A stretch of DNA of 64,000 nt from Macropodus opercularis (lineage: Eukaryota; Chordata; Actinopteri; Anabantiformes; Osphronemidae): NCBI GenBank assembly GCA_030770545.1, contig CM061106.1, positions 10,272,001 to 10,336,000 on the forward strand, given 5' to 3'. This document shows, piece by piece, positions 1 to 11,500 of this stretch. The position numbers and the translations under genes were made by a program. Within the stretch, counting starts at the first letter, position 1; each line of letters starts with the position of its first letter. The notes under the pieces were generated by a model. The model saw nothing but the letters and a program-made list of their open reading frames with translations. It made no database searches and was not told the DNA's origin.

Positions 1-1259
1 GGTGAGGTCAAAGGGTCACCAAAGGTACGTGAAGGCTTTTCTGTCAAGTCTATATTCTACATGTTCATCTGTCAGATGAATATAAGTCCTCAGATGTAAC
101 TACCTGGAAATAAAAGCCGAAATGTCGGTGGCGCTTCTTCCAGGTGAGGTTGTCTGAGAGTTGAATCACGGTAACTGGACGTCTTCCTTTGAAGCAGATC
201 TACGACTACAGCAAAGGAAGACGTCCAGTCGTCATGATTCAACTTTCACACAGGAGCTGAAACCTTGCAAATTTAAAGCACTGTTCTACACAGGACAGTG
301 CTCTGAAATAAAAATCTATAGATAACATGTTTAGCACTTCCCATCAACATGTTCTAAAGCTGTTTAAGTGGTTTAAAGCGCTATTACAATTAAACATGGA
401 GGGAAGAAAGCACATCTGCTATAATACACAGTGTGACATGAAGAGTAACTACACAAACCAAAATAATACCAATATTATAATTATATGTGATTATTATATA
501 AAAGTACCATTATTCTAATAAAGATAACTGTCCAGTCCTCTGCCTCCTTTTCCTACAGGGTTTCAGTCACAACCTCACCTGCTCAGTGTTTCCAGCGTAC
601 AGACCTGCTGGTCACGTCAGGAACGGAAGAAAAGAAATGAACGGATTATAAAATACGCACAGTATGACATGAGACCAAAGTCCTCTCAGTCACCCACTAA
701 ACATTCTGAAGCACTTCCAGCTCAAAACCATGATTTCATCTATACGTCTTTACACATGAACAGCCGTTCATCAAAGGCTCTCACTAACAAAGTCTCGCGT
801 TGGTTTCCCCAGCGGACGAGTCAGACGTCGTCAGACGTCCTGATGACGTCAGGCCTGGAACAGCCTCAGCACAAAACAGCCCGATCACACACGGAGCCGA
901 CAGAGTCGCGCTACGTGCAGGTTAAGCAGCTCGACCCGACTCATCATCACTTTGAAGCCACATATTTATATTCAGTGCAGGGCTGCACGTGGTTAAATGG
1001 AATGAAAGCACAAAGCCTGACAGACGATAGAGGAGCAGCTGAGTGTGTCAGTAATAGTTAATAAGCAGTGATCCAGAGAAATCTGACAGTAACTGTGCAT
1101 TTAAAACACACAGTTACTGAACATCTGCACTAAACAGATGTAGCCTCCACAATAAAAGCCTTAGATGTGATCATCAGTAAATATGTTACACATTAAAATA
1201 AAACATTCACATTGAGTCCATTTCATTAGTGTTTTATAATGAAAGTTAATAGATTTATT
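1..1259. other. Left flank, no recognised gene
   Basis: This stretch ends where duplication copy A begins. A 130-codon open frame at 669-1061 has no recognisable domain, no clear splice sites and ordinary composition, so I do not call it a gene. The only structured element seen is the hairpin at 160-243. Confidence 0.5.
160..243. repeat. 84-nt inverted repeat (hairpin)
   Basis: The arms are 160-191 and 212-243. The outer 9 bp (gttgaatca with tgattcaac) pair, then a 5x5 internal loop (169-173 with 230-234), then 18 perfect pairs (174-191 with 212-229, actggacgtcttcctttg), then a 20-nt terminal loop. Size and shape fit either an animal pre-miRNA or the core of a short DNA-transposon derivative. 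No target-site duplication is obvious. The pairing is seen directly; the biological identity is inference. Confidence 0.6.
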
Positions 1260-1779
1260 GTGTATGTGACACTCGATGACGTACCTGCGACAAGCCGCTC
1301 ATATGGGGAGAGAGGCCTGAAGGTGGAAGAGACAGAGACACACACGTTACTCTACTAATGCTACAGCAATGAAGTCATCAATAATAAACAACAACAATAT
1401 CATGTGGAACATTAAACATACGTGTGCTCTGAGGAGGCCGGTGCTGCAGCAGGACACAACTGTGTGGTGTCTGTTCCAAACACAGAAACTCAGTTCAACA
1501 CAACAAATACATATATAATACACATATTCCAGCTTTAGCCCCTGGAACTTTGAATCTATATCCTTGTGGACTCACACCTGGAAAATGTCTCCTATACTGT
1601 TTAATGGCAGAACTTAATCAATTGCATTTGGAAAAGTCCCTTTTTACTAATGATTTGCTATTTGAACTACGAGTCTGATAAGATGAAAAGTAAAGCAACA
1701 ATAAACTCTTTTGATAAAATATTATATATGTATTATTACATTATTATATTAAAAGCATTAGCATAGCACAGTACAACAT

Positions 1780-2110
1780 GTTTGCTAACGCTAGTCCGGG
1801 CTGTACAAATAGCAGAAGCTAACTCGGTCCTTTGCTCTGTTCAGCCGTCAGTTACATAAAATACCGGATTTCACCGCCTTCTCGGTTCCGGAGCCCAGAT
1901 GTAACTTTACGAACCGGCACCAAAACGTAACCGGTCCAGACTAAGATGGGGGCGATCTACGCTGGTGCCTTTCTGAGCTACGCTAATACACAAGCTAGCG
2001 CTAGCCACATTAGCCGCTAGCCGTTAGCTGCACTTTGACTCCAGTGTGACACGTGTGATGGTGCGTTCGAGGCCTCCTTACTTCCAGACAAACCGCTGTG
2101 GGAGCCGCGA
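1780..2110. promoter_or_regulatory. CpG- and GCTAGC-bearing promoter-like stretch (copy A)
   Basis: This stretch is richer in CpG than its AT-rich surroundings and has a run of GCTAGC/GTTAGC words around 1992-2030. An equivalent stretch lies at 27715-28045 in copy B. Similar word clusters are common near fish gene starts, but no TATA box, transcript or following coding exon can be fixed here. The call rests on composition only. Confidence 0.2.
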
Positions 2111-2613
2111 AGATGCTGAAGTCCACCGTCTGCCTGTTGACAATGAGCAGACGCACGAGATGATTAAGCGTCAAACCATCTTTGACTGGATATTTGTTTT
2201 ATATTATTTCATAACACAGAAATATAGATTATCATTTGTAGTAACATATTAAAACGCAAACAAAAACTGACTGAAAACCTTTGATTTCACCTGGTTTCTT
2301 CTCTCAGGGCTTCCTCAATAATAAAGTTTAGCAGACAGCCCACTTTTATTTATCTAGTAACATATTAAAACGCAAACTTATTTATCTAGTAACATATTAA
2401 AATGCCAACAAACAAACCTGTTCAAAATAGATCAAGATACATTTGATTAGACATATTAGTAAAAACATCAAGATTTCTCAATGCACAAAGTCAAACAAAC
2501 AGTTGGGGTCAATAAATTCAGACACTTACCCTCCATCTTTCCAAAAAACAAGGCAGCCTTTGTTGGAAAGTAAAATCAAACAAAATAATATATGTGATAT
2601 CAAGTATGAAAGG

Positions 2614-2643
2614 TGTGTAGTTGTAGTTGTAGTTGTAGTTGTG
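2614..2643. repeat. (GTAGTT)n microsatellite
   Basis: About five tandem copies of gttgta are present. The same microsatellite is at 28541-28572 in copy B with a slightly different start, as expected of a slippage-prone locus inside a duplication. Confidence 0.85.
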
Positions 2644-3145
2644 GTGCAATGAAGCAAAGCTGGTCGTTAGTCTTTCTCTCTCTGAAAACCTTTGAGTTGC
2701 TGAGATAACGCAAAAATCTCTGTCCTGATACAGGTTAAGATGCAATTTATTGAATCTCTTACTGGCGGAGGTTTCAAATGAACATGTAGCATTCAGTCTA
2801 CTCTGGGTGAATGTTTCTAGCTAACACATATTGACTAAATGAACGCTTGCTCTTTCTTTGCCGTATGAAAACCACGCTTTCTCTGCAGAATAAGGGAGAA
2901 AGGGGCCGTGCAAGACTGAGAGTGGGGGTCAGCCGAGTTTGGTGGATGGACAAAGGGGCTTGAAAACCAGAAGGTGTGTAAAAGGCTGGACAGGGTTACT
3001 CCCAAACCCATCAACATACATAGAGACGCCTTCACACACACGTCCGTACACACAAGCAGCACAGGCGAGAGCTGTCTGGTTCACAGATATGACTGTTGTT
3101 GGAAATTCCAAAGTCTTCATTTAGATGAAACTATGCATTTGTGGT

Positions 3146-3228
3146 CACAGTGATGATGGACCAATCACAGGCTACGGTTGGTTTATAGAAAGGTGAACTC
3201 ATGTCCTCAGGGGCTTTGACATGTTTAA
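3146..3228 (+). pseudogene. HSP30-like 3' end fragment (copy A)
   Basis: About 80 bp match the end of the HSP30-like pseudogene at 17145-17227. The match runs from the shared word cagtgatgatggaccaatca through the stop region to gctttgacatgtttaa. It covers only the last few codons and the start of the 3' UTR; no crystallin domain is present upstream. It is a stranded 3' end, probably carried in by an earlier local rearrangement, and is repeated at 29076-29158. Confidence 0.6.
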
Positions 3229-3636
3229 ACCTTTATATCATCTGTGAGTGTCATTGAATTTGTTCATTATTATTTTATACAGATATTAACATGTTGTACT
3301 GTTGATGTTTTAAAATGTATAATACACATTCAGATGTGTTTTGGGAGATGATTTAATAAAAATATATCAGTTAGAGCAGAAGAATGACACAGACAAACAT
3401 TGTCAGTTCTTTCATCTTCCATCATTCTGAGAAATAAATGTCTGCATAAACACAAACAGTACTGTGATAACAGCACAACATTTAGTGTTAAAGTTGATAA
3501 GCTGGAGCCTCCAACACTGCTGTGTGAACACTCTGACTCTGAAGTCAAGTCTCCTCAGTGATGACACCACCTCCAGCTTTTCTGGTTCAGCTCCTGAGTT
3601 AAGTGTCTATTGGTTGAAATGAATGTCAGCCTAACA

Positions 3637-3990
3637 CAGTGTTTCCCAACCTGTTGGAGCCTCAGCACATGTTTTACATTAGAAAACCACACGACACACC
3701 ACCAATCAAAAATGCCACAAGAAGCAGATGTAATGAAAATCTAGTGTCAGTTTATTTGGTAGAGGGACTTGGGCTCTTTTCTTAATGGCGCCAGGACCAA
3801 GCATCTCTAAGGATCATTTTGCAGGTGGTCAGTATCACCAACTCTGCTACGGTGTGAGGCTGTTTAGATTTAGTGATGAGTTCAGCAGCTTGGTAGCTTT
3901 CAGAGCTTTCTCACTCGTCTTGGTGACAGATGTATGACGCAGTAATTAGAGTAATACACTTGCATAGTCAGTAGCCATTTCACTCTATAG
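3637..3990. mobile_element. hAT-type non-autonomous fragment (copy A)
   Basis: It starts with CAGTGTTTCCCAACCTG, the terminal-repeat style of a hAT family, followed by a segment resembling widespread vertebrate hAT derivatives (acattagaaaaccacacgac). The opposite terminal repeat is not seen, so the right edge is approximate. Copy B carries the same fragment from 29567. The family call is from memory of hAT ends, not from a search. Confidence 0.45.
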
Positions 3991-4715
3991 GGAGGATGAA
4001 CCTAAGCTGCATGAGAGACACAAAGTACCTGAGGATACCTGAGTTCTATCATTAAATGAAGAGTAGATTTAAGTGTCACTGAATGAAAAGAAAACAATTA
4101 ATAACTACCAGTCAGGTGTCTCATAAAAGAATATTTACAGCAAAGACATGACCTGCATTTGCGATGATCACACGTCTACTGCTCCTGCCGTTCATGGAAC
4201 TCATCTCTGTCCACTGCTTGTTCTCTTCATCATAATGTTCAGCTGACTGAAGGAACTCTTATTTATTTATTTATAAGAATCAAACATATAGAAATAATTA
4301 TTCAGTCATGCAAATGTGTACAAACAAGATTAACCTGATGTAGTATAATCATGAGTTTCACTTTTTTGTCCATCCTTGACTGACTAATAAAGTTTACGTG
4401 TTTAAGTCTGAGTGAGTTGTGTCTGTTTTTCTGAGCTGCAGTTCAACCAGAAGGTGAGTAATGAGACCAGATGTGTGTCAGGGTGTTTCCGGCCTAAGGA
4501 AGGACTCTATATAATTATGAAAATAACAAAACATGTATAAATATTTATTCAATAATGCAAATATGTACATACAAGTTGAACCTGGTATAATCATCTGTTT
4601 ATTCCTAACCCCAGGAACAGAACGCGACGTGACCCAAGCCTTTCAAAACAACTCAGGCCTCTAAAATGTCCACTTTGCACCTTGACCTTTGACCTGTTGC
4701 AATTAGCAGGACAGC

Positions 4716-4800
4716 TGCTAGCCGCTAGATGCTAGCGGGACAGCTGCTAGCCGCTAGCCGTTAGCCGCTAGCTGCTAGCTGGTAGCTGCCAGCTTAACAG
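4716..4800. repeat. GCTAGC-rich short repeat cluster (copy A)
   Basis: The stretch is made almost wholly of GCTAGC, GCTAGA and GTTAGC words and is strongly self-complementary. Copy B (30628-30695) lacks about 21 bp of it, consistent with slippage. It lies about 170 bp upstream of the candidate novel reading frame and could belong to its promoter or 5' UTR. Confidence 0.6.
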
Positions 4801-4971
4801 CCAGCTTTTTGGACAGCGACGAACTTCAGCATTGGAAGCGACACTTGGATTATTCTACGAATTATTCTCCCAGCTAACACCTACAGTTATCTTAAAGGAT
4901 TCAACCAAACGCTTTTTAACAACGACCAAGCTTAATCCACTGGAGCTTATGACGTTTCGGACCGACTGTCA

Positions 4972-6591
4972 ATGTTGAATCATCTTTCAAATTCAACATT
5001 ACCCCTTTTCCTCGTTTTACACAGACACAAGTTGAAGCCGCGTCGCCTATTGGTCTTTATTCAGGTAAACACATATGATAGAAGGACTCTCTCTCTTAAT
5101 GAGTCAGCATTTTACTTGCTAAGCATTAGCCTCAGTGCTGCTACTGATGGTTAGCTAACCTATAGCTCGCTAGCTGCCAGTTTCTAATAGGCCAGTAATT
5201 AATTTGTGTCTCTACGGTCTCAAAATGTTTTTTTGACTTATCGACTGACAAATATTCAGTTTAGTTTTCAATTTCATAAAATTAAAAATTATATTGCCTG
5301 GAATAAAATGTTTGCTTACTGATTGGCCTCTGACCCTGGTGACGTCACAGACTGTTGTATCTAGCGACAGGACAACAATCTTTCAGCCGTTTCCACAACA
5401 GACAGAGACACAGGTAAGATGTTTCCAGCTGAGCTCAGTGTTAATTTTACTGTATTTATTCTTTGTTATGTTTCTTATTTCTTGTGTTTAGTTTATTCAG
5501 ATAAACACAGACTAGATACGTTCACCGATAGAAGGACTCTCTCTCTGAATGAGTCGGCATTTTACTTGCTAAGCATTAGCCTCAATGCTGCTACTGATGG
5601 TTAGCTAACCTGTAGCTCGCTGGCTGCCAGTTTCTAATAGGCCAGTAATTAATTTGTGTCTCTACGATGTCAAAATGTTTATCTGACTTATCGACTGACA
5701 AATATTCAGTTTAGTTTCCAATGTCATAAAATTAAAAATTATATTGCCTGTGATAAAATATGTACTTACTGATTGGCCTCTGACTCAGGTGACGTCACAG
5801 ATTGTCGTCTCTAGCTACGGGACAACAATCTTTCAGCCGTTTCCACAACGAACAGAGTCACAGGTAGGATGTTTACAGCTGAGCTCAGTGCTAATTTTAC
5901 TGTCTTTATTTTGTTATAGTTCTTATTTCTTGTGTTTAGTTTATCTTCATGCTTCTGTCAAATTTTCTTCATTTAATGATGAATAATATGTGGTTCTGTC
6001 AACCTGAAGTGCTTTTATATAGTGTTAAACTGTCTTTCAATGCTGGATTCAGGTAATTAGTTGGAGTCACTGTCTTTCTAGTGTTTGGTTCGTCTGCTTT
6101 AGTCAGTGAGTGGGTTTGTTAAATGCTGACTGAAACCATCAGTGTCTAACAGTGAACTAAATGCAGTGTTGACATAGTTATTGGTAACATCACTCAGACT
6201 TATTTGCTTAGTAACATTAAACAGTCTTTTTCAGTTGATTCCACAACAGATAGAGACACAGATCAGACAATTTATAGTTGAGATCAAAAGTTTATTTGAC
6301 TTATATTTTGTGATCAGTCAAACCAGAGTGTGCTGAGAAGTTAACTGACCTGACCTGCACCTTTTTCTGTTCGCTAACATCGCTTATATTTGCTTGTAAA
6401 TACTGGATTTGCTCGTAGCCTTAAAGATGCAAACACATTCACTTCATTTCTCAGAAAATATGTCAAAACACTCAGTGTTGCTTGGTTGCTGGTTCTGGCT
6501 CACGCTTTGCTAACCTCCTTTCTACATGCAGACAGGAGCGAGTCATGGAAAAGGCAGCAGCTCTACACAGAGTCACAGACTGGACCTTTGA
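4972..6591 (+). CDS. Candidate novel four-exon gene, copy A (92 aa)
   Basis: Not recognised. Proposed exons are 4972-5064 (93 nt), 5351-5413 (63 nt), 5801-5863 (63 nt) and 6532-6591 (60 nt with TGA). Every internal edge has AG/GT (ttattcag|gtaaac, gacgtcacag|ac, agacacag|gtaaga, tctacatgcag|ac) and every junction is phase 0, so the spliced frame stays open for 92 codons. Exons 2 and 3 are repeats of each other (shared core TTIFQPFPQ). The N-terminus has a short hydrophobic run, LPLFLVL, then basic residues; the C-terminus is Ser/Thr/His-rich. A third, damaged exon-like copy sits at 6197-6261 without a donor site. No poly(A) signal is evident soon after the stop, and the ATG context is weak. 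It could instead be a non-coding spliced RNA or chance. The same structure is open in copy B. Confidence 0.3.
5077..5950 (+). repeat. Two tandem units of about 450 bp (copy A)
   Basis: The segment starting gatagaaggactctctct at 5077 recurs at 5527 (period 450), and both units contain a TGACGTCACAG word and a 63-nt exon-like block. Copy B has the same arrangement at 30973 and 31407 (period 434). This internal duplication predates the large segmental duplication, because both copies have it. Confidence 0.85.
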
Positions 6592-6924
6592 GGCTGCGCA
6601 GGGAAGGATAACAGCTCATGGACACTGTGGATCGAGGAGGTATTTAAGCAGTTTTTCTCTTTTTAAACGTGTTTCTGGGTTGTGTTGTGTCATTGATGAA
6701 GTGGTCAGAGTGTGCCATCCCAGGTAGGAGGAGGAGTGCTGGCATGCTGGGCCCCTCTCTCAATCTGTGTTCATTATTGTTTGTATTGCACTGCAAGGGA
6801 GGAAAAAGTTCCCGTCCCTTACAAGGCCATACAAACAGTCAGTGATACTGAGGGGCCTGTGTCTTTAGTGTCATGTAGAATGAGTCTTGCTGGGCTGTTG
6901 GGCCACCCACTCAATAGTTTTAGT

Positions 6925-8511
6925 TAGTATTGTAGTAGAAGTGTTGTAGTAGTAGAAGGGTCATAATAGTAGTAGTAGAAATAGTAATAGTAGAAGTGTA
7001 GTAGTAATGGTATTGGTGTTGTACCTGTAGGACAGTAGTAGTTGTGTTATGGTAGTATAATAGTAGTGAAAGAGTAGAAGTAGTACTAGTCATGGTAGTG
7101 TCCTACTATTTTAGTAGTAGCTGTAGTAGTGTCCTACTAGTAGTAGCTGTAGTGTAGTATTAGTAGTAGTGTCCTACTAGTAGTAGGTGTAGTGTAGTAT
7201 TAGTAGTAGCTGTAGTGTAGTATTAGTAGTAGTGTCCTACTAGTAGTAGCTGTAGTGTAGTATTAGTAGTAGCTTTAGTGTAGTATTAATAGTAGAGTCC
7301 TACTAGTAGTAGCTGTAGTGTAGTATTAGTAGTAGCTGTAGTGTAGTATTAGTAGTAGTAGTTTTTTAGTATGCATGTAGTAGTATTCAGTGTAGTAGTG
7401 TAATGGTTGTATGGTAGTAGTAGTAGTAGTCTTCTATTAGTGGTAGTATTGTACTAGTGTATTAGTAGGAGTAGTGTTGTTTTTTGTAGTAGTGTTATCA
7501 TAAGAGTGGTGTCGTCATAGTAGCAGTCTAGCAGTAGTATTGTACTATTTAGTATAGTGAAGTAGAGAATAGTATAATTTAGTGTAGTATAGTGTCATAT
7601 AATCTAGTATTGTGTAGTTTGGCCTAGTATGGTGCAGCTGAGTGTTCGTTTTTTTATTTAAAGGGTTTTTTAACTATGTTTCTAACTAACTGCAGCTCAT
7701 CCACTTATTCCTCCTGTTGTTTGGTCAGAAAAGTCAAGCCATCATTTATTAAGTCAATCATTGATAGGCACCTCAATATATTTTGCAAGGCAGTTATTTT
7801 TAAGTGTTGTATTGAATATATAAGAAGTCCTTCTTATATGTAATAAGCTGTAATAGGAATATAATAGAGTTTAGTGTAGTGTAGTCTAATGTAATATAGT
7901 CTAGTTTAGTGCAGTAGGGTAATAAGAATATAATAGAGTTTACTTTAGTAATGTGTCATAGTAGTTGTATTGAACTATGTAATATAGTTAAGTAGAGTGT
8001 AGTATTATAGTGTGTGTGTGGTAGTGTAGTGGAGTTTAATATAGTATAGTGTAATATTCTCTAGTGTACTTTAGTATAATGTAGTGTAATTTAATATAAT
8101 CTAGTATAGTATAGCGTATTATAGTCTGTTATAGTGTAGTTTAACATAATATTGTGATATATAATCTGTAATGTATTGCGTACTGTAATATAGTCTAGTG
8201 TACTTTAGTTTAGTATAATGTAGTGTAATTTAATATAATCTAGTGTAGTATAGCGTATTATAGTCTGTTATAGTGTAGTTTAGTGTAGTGTAATATAATG
8301 TAGTTTAGTATAATATTGTAAAATTTAATCTGTAATGTATTGCGTACTGTAGTATAGTGTAATATAGTCTAGTGTAGAATAGTACAATGCAGGTATATTC
8401 TAATTTAGTGTAGTCTAGCATTGTGCAATATAGTATAGTGTAGTTTAGCATAATGTAGTTTAATAATTGTAATTTAATTTAGTGTAGTTTACTGTATTAT
8501 CGTCTTTAATG
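6925..8511. repeat. TAG-rich, C-poor tandem repeat tract (copy A)
   Basis: From about 6925 the plus strand becomes (TAG)n-like, with an irregular 40-bp repeat around gtagtgtcctactagtagta (about 7120-7370). It then grades into degenerate tagtgtagtatagtgtaat-type repeats to 8500. The plus strand is almost free of C. An insert of about 215 bp of normal sequence at 7638-7852 is absent from copy B. No gene is seen. Confidence 0.9.
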
Positions 8512-11500
8512 GTGGAGAACAGAAGCGGATCCTCCACTGGGCCACACTAACAAAAACAGACACTCCACTAGCCTGCAGTATGAGAAGCAGACCGTCCGCA
8601 GGACACAGGAATAGAAGTGGACCCTCCATCGAACCACAGGAACAAAAGTAGACCCTCCTCCAGACCACACTGACAGAAACAGACGCTTCACTGGGCTGCA
8701 GTATGAGAAGCGGACCCTCAGCAGGACACAGAAACAGAAGTGGATCCTCCTCCGGACCGCAGGAACAGAAGCGGATCCTCCACCGAACCACAAGAACAGA
8801 AGCGGACCCTCTGCAGGACACAGGAACAGAAGTGGATCCTCTTCCGGACCGCAGGAACAGAAGCGGACCCTCAGCAGGACACAGGAACAGAAGTGGACCC
8901 TCCTCTGGGACACAGGAACAGAAGTGGGCCGCCCTCCAGGACACGGGAACAGAAGTGGACCCTCCAAAGGAACCGCAGGAACAGAAGAGGACCCTCAGCA
9001 GGACACAGAAACAGAAGTGGATCCTCCTCCAGACTGCAGGAACAGAAGTGGATCCTCCACCGAACCACAAGAACAGAAGCGGACCCTCTGCAGGACATGG
9101 GGATAGAAGTGGATCCTCCTCTGGGACACAGGAACAGAAGTGGGCCGCCCTCCAGGACACAGTAACAGAACCGGACCGCAGGACACAGGAACAGAAGTGG
9201 ACCCTCCTCTGGACCGCAGGAACAGAAGTGGACGGCCCTCCAGGACACAGGAACAGAAGTGGACCCTCCACCGGACCGCAGGAACAGAAGAGGACCCTCC
9301 ACCGGACCGCAGGAACAGAAGTGGACCCTCCACCGGACCGCAGGAACAGAAGAGGACCCTCCACCGGACCGCAGGAACAGAAGAGGACCCTCCACCGGAC
9401 CGCAGGAACAGAAGAGGACCCTCAGCAGGACACAGAAACAGAAGTGGATCCTCAGCAGGACACAGAAACAGAAGTGGATCCTCAGCAGGACACAGAAACA
9501 GAAGTGGATCCTCAGCAGGACACAGAAACAGAAGTGGATCCTCCTCCAGACTGCAGGAACAGAAGTGGATCCTCCACCGAATCACAGGAACAGAAGCGGA
9601 CCCTCTGCAGGACACGGGGATAGAATTGGACCCTCCTCTGGAACACAGGAAAAGAAGTGGATCCTCATCCGGACCGCAGGAACAGAAGCGGACCCTCAGC
9701 AGGACACAGAAACAGAAGTGGACCCTCCGTAGTACACAGTAATAGAAGCGGATCGTCCACAGGACACAGGAACAGAAGTGGACCCTCCACTGGGACACAG
9801 GAACAGAACCGGACCCTCTGCAGGACACAAGGATAGAAGTGGACCCCCCTCTAGGACACAGGAACAGAATTGGATCCTCCTCCAGACTGCAGGAAAAGAA
9901 GCTTACCGTCCGCAGGACACAGGAATAGAAGTGGACCCTCCTCTGGGACACAGGAACAGAAGTGGGCCGCCCTCCAGGACACAGTAACAGAACCGGACCG
10001 CAGGACACAGGAACAGAAGTGGATCCTCCACCGAATCACAGGAACAGAAGCGGACCCTCAGCAGGACACGGGGATAGAAGTGGACCCTCCTCTGGAACAC
10101 AGGATCAGAAGTGGACCCTCCTCTGGACCGCAGGAACAGAAGTGGATTCTCCACCTAACCACAAGAACAGAAGTGGACCCTCTGCAGGACACGGGGATAG
10201 AATTGGACCCTCCTCTGGAACACAGGAAAAGAAGTGGATCCTCCTCCGGACCGCAGGAACAGAAGCGGACCCTCAGCAGGACACAGAAACAGAAGTGGAC
10301 CCTCCGTAGTACACAGTAATAGAAGTGGACCCTCCACTGGGACACAGGAACAGAACCGGACCCTCTGCAGGACACAAGGATAGAAGTGGACCCCCCTCTA
10401 GGACACAGGAACAGAATTGGATCCTCCTCCAGACTGCAGGAAAAGAAGCTTACCGTCCGCAGGACACAGGAATAGAAGTGGACCCTCCTCTGGGACACAG
10501 GAACAGAAGTGGGCCGCCCTCCAGGACACAGTAACAGAACCGGACCGCAGGACACAGGAACAGAAGTGGACCTTCCACCGAACCACAGGAACAGAAGCGG
10601 ACCCTCAGCAGGAAACAGAAACAGAAGTGGATCCTCCACCGAACCACAAGAACAGAAGCGGACCCTCTGCAGGACATGGGGATAGAAGTGGACCTTCCTC
10701 CAGACCGCAGGAAAAGAAGCGGACTGTCCGAAGGACACAGGAATCGAACTGGACCCTCCTCTAGGACACAGGAACAGAATTGGACCCTCCTCCGGACCAC
10801 AGGAACAAAAGCAAACCGTACACGGGACACAGGAATAGAATTGGACCCTCCACCGAACCACAGGAACAGAAGTAGACCCTCCTCCAGACTACACTAACAG
10901 AAACAGACCCACCACTGGGCTGCAGCATGGGAAGCGGACCCTCAGCAGGACACAGGAACAGAAGTGGACCCTCCATAGGAACAGAAGCGGACCCTCCGTA
11001 GGACACAGGAATAGAAGCGGATCGTTCACAGGACAAAGGAACAAAAGTGCACTTTCCTCCGGACCGCAGGAACAGAAGCGGACCCTCAGCAGGACACAGG
11101 AACAGAAGTGGACCCTCCTCTGGGACACAGGAACAGAAGCGGACCCTCCATAGGACACAGGAATAGAAGCGGATCGTCCACAGGACACAGGAACAAAAGT
11201 GCACTCTCCTCCGGACCGCAGGAACAGAAGCGGACCCTCCGTAGGACACAGGAACAGAAGCGGACCCTCCGTAGGACACAGGAACAGAACCGGGCCCTCC
11301 ACTGGGACACAGGAACAGAAGTGGACGGCCCTCCAGGACACAGGAACAGAAGAGGACCCTCCTCTGGAACACAGGATCAGAAGTGGATCCTCCTCCGGAC
11401 CACAGGAACAGAAGTGGATCCTCCACCTAACCACAAGAACAGAACCGGACCCTCTGCAGGACACAAGGATAGAAGTGGGCCGCCCTTCAGGACACAGTAA

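Larger units (their letters stand above)
1260..8511. repeat. Segmental duplication, copy A
   Basis: Homology to copy B (27094-34671) starts at gtgtatgtgacactcgatga and continues colinearly to the start of minisatellite array 1, where gtctttaatggtggagaac occurs in both. Long stretches are almost identical, for example 3121-3820 against 29051-29750. Differences include a 99-bp segment present only in B (27447-27545, flanked by cttaat), a tandem copy of about 36 bp in A near 2340-2400, about 123 bp present only in A near 6324-6448, and about 215 bp present only in A near 7638-7852. The left breakpoints have unrelated flanks: in B the flank is the USP37-like gene, in A it is unique sequence. Confidence 0.95.

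Noticed and set aside
1..30. Nuclear-receptor-like direct repeat aggtcaaagggtca at the window start
   Set aside because: Spacing does not match a clean DR1 element and such words are frequent by chance.
669..1061. 130-codon open frame in the left flank
   Set aside because: No domain, no homologous copy, composition like surrounding DNA; probably chance.
6925..8500. Possible CRISPR-like or telomere-like array
   Set aside because: Repeats are direct, degenerate and spacerless, and the host is a vertebrate.
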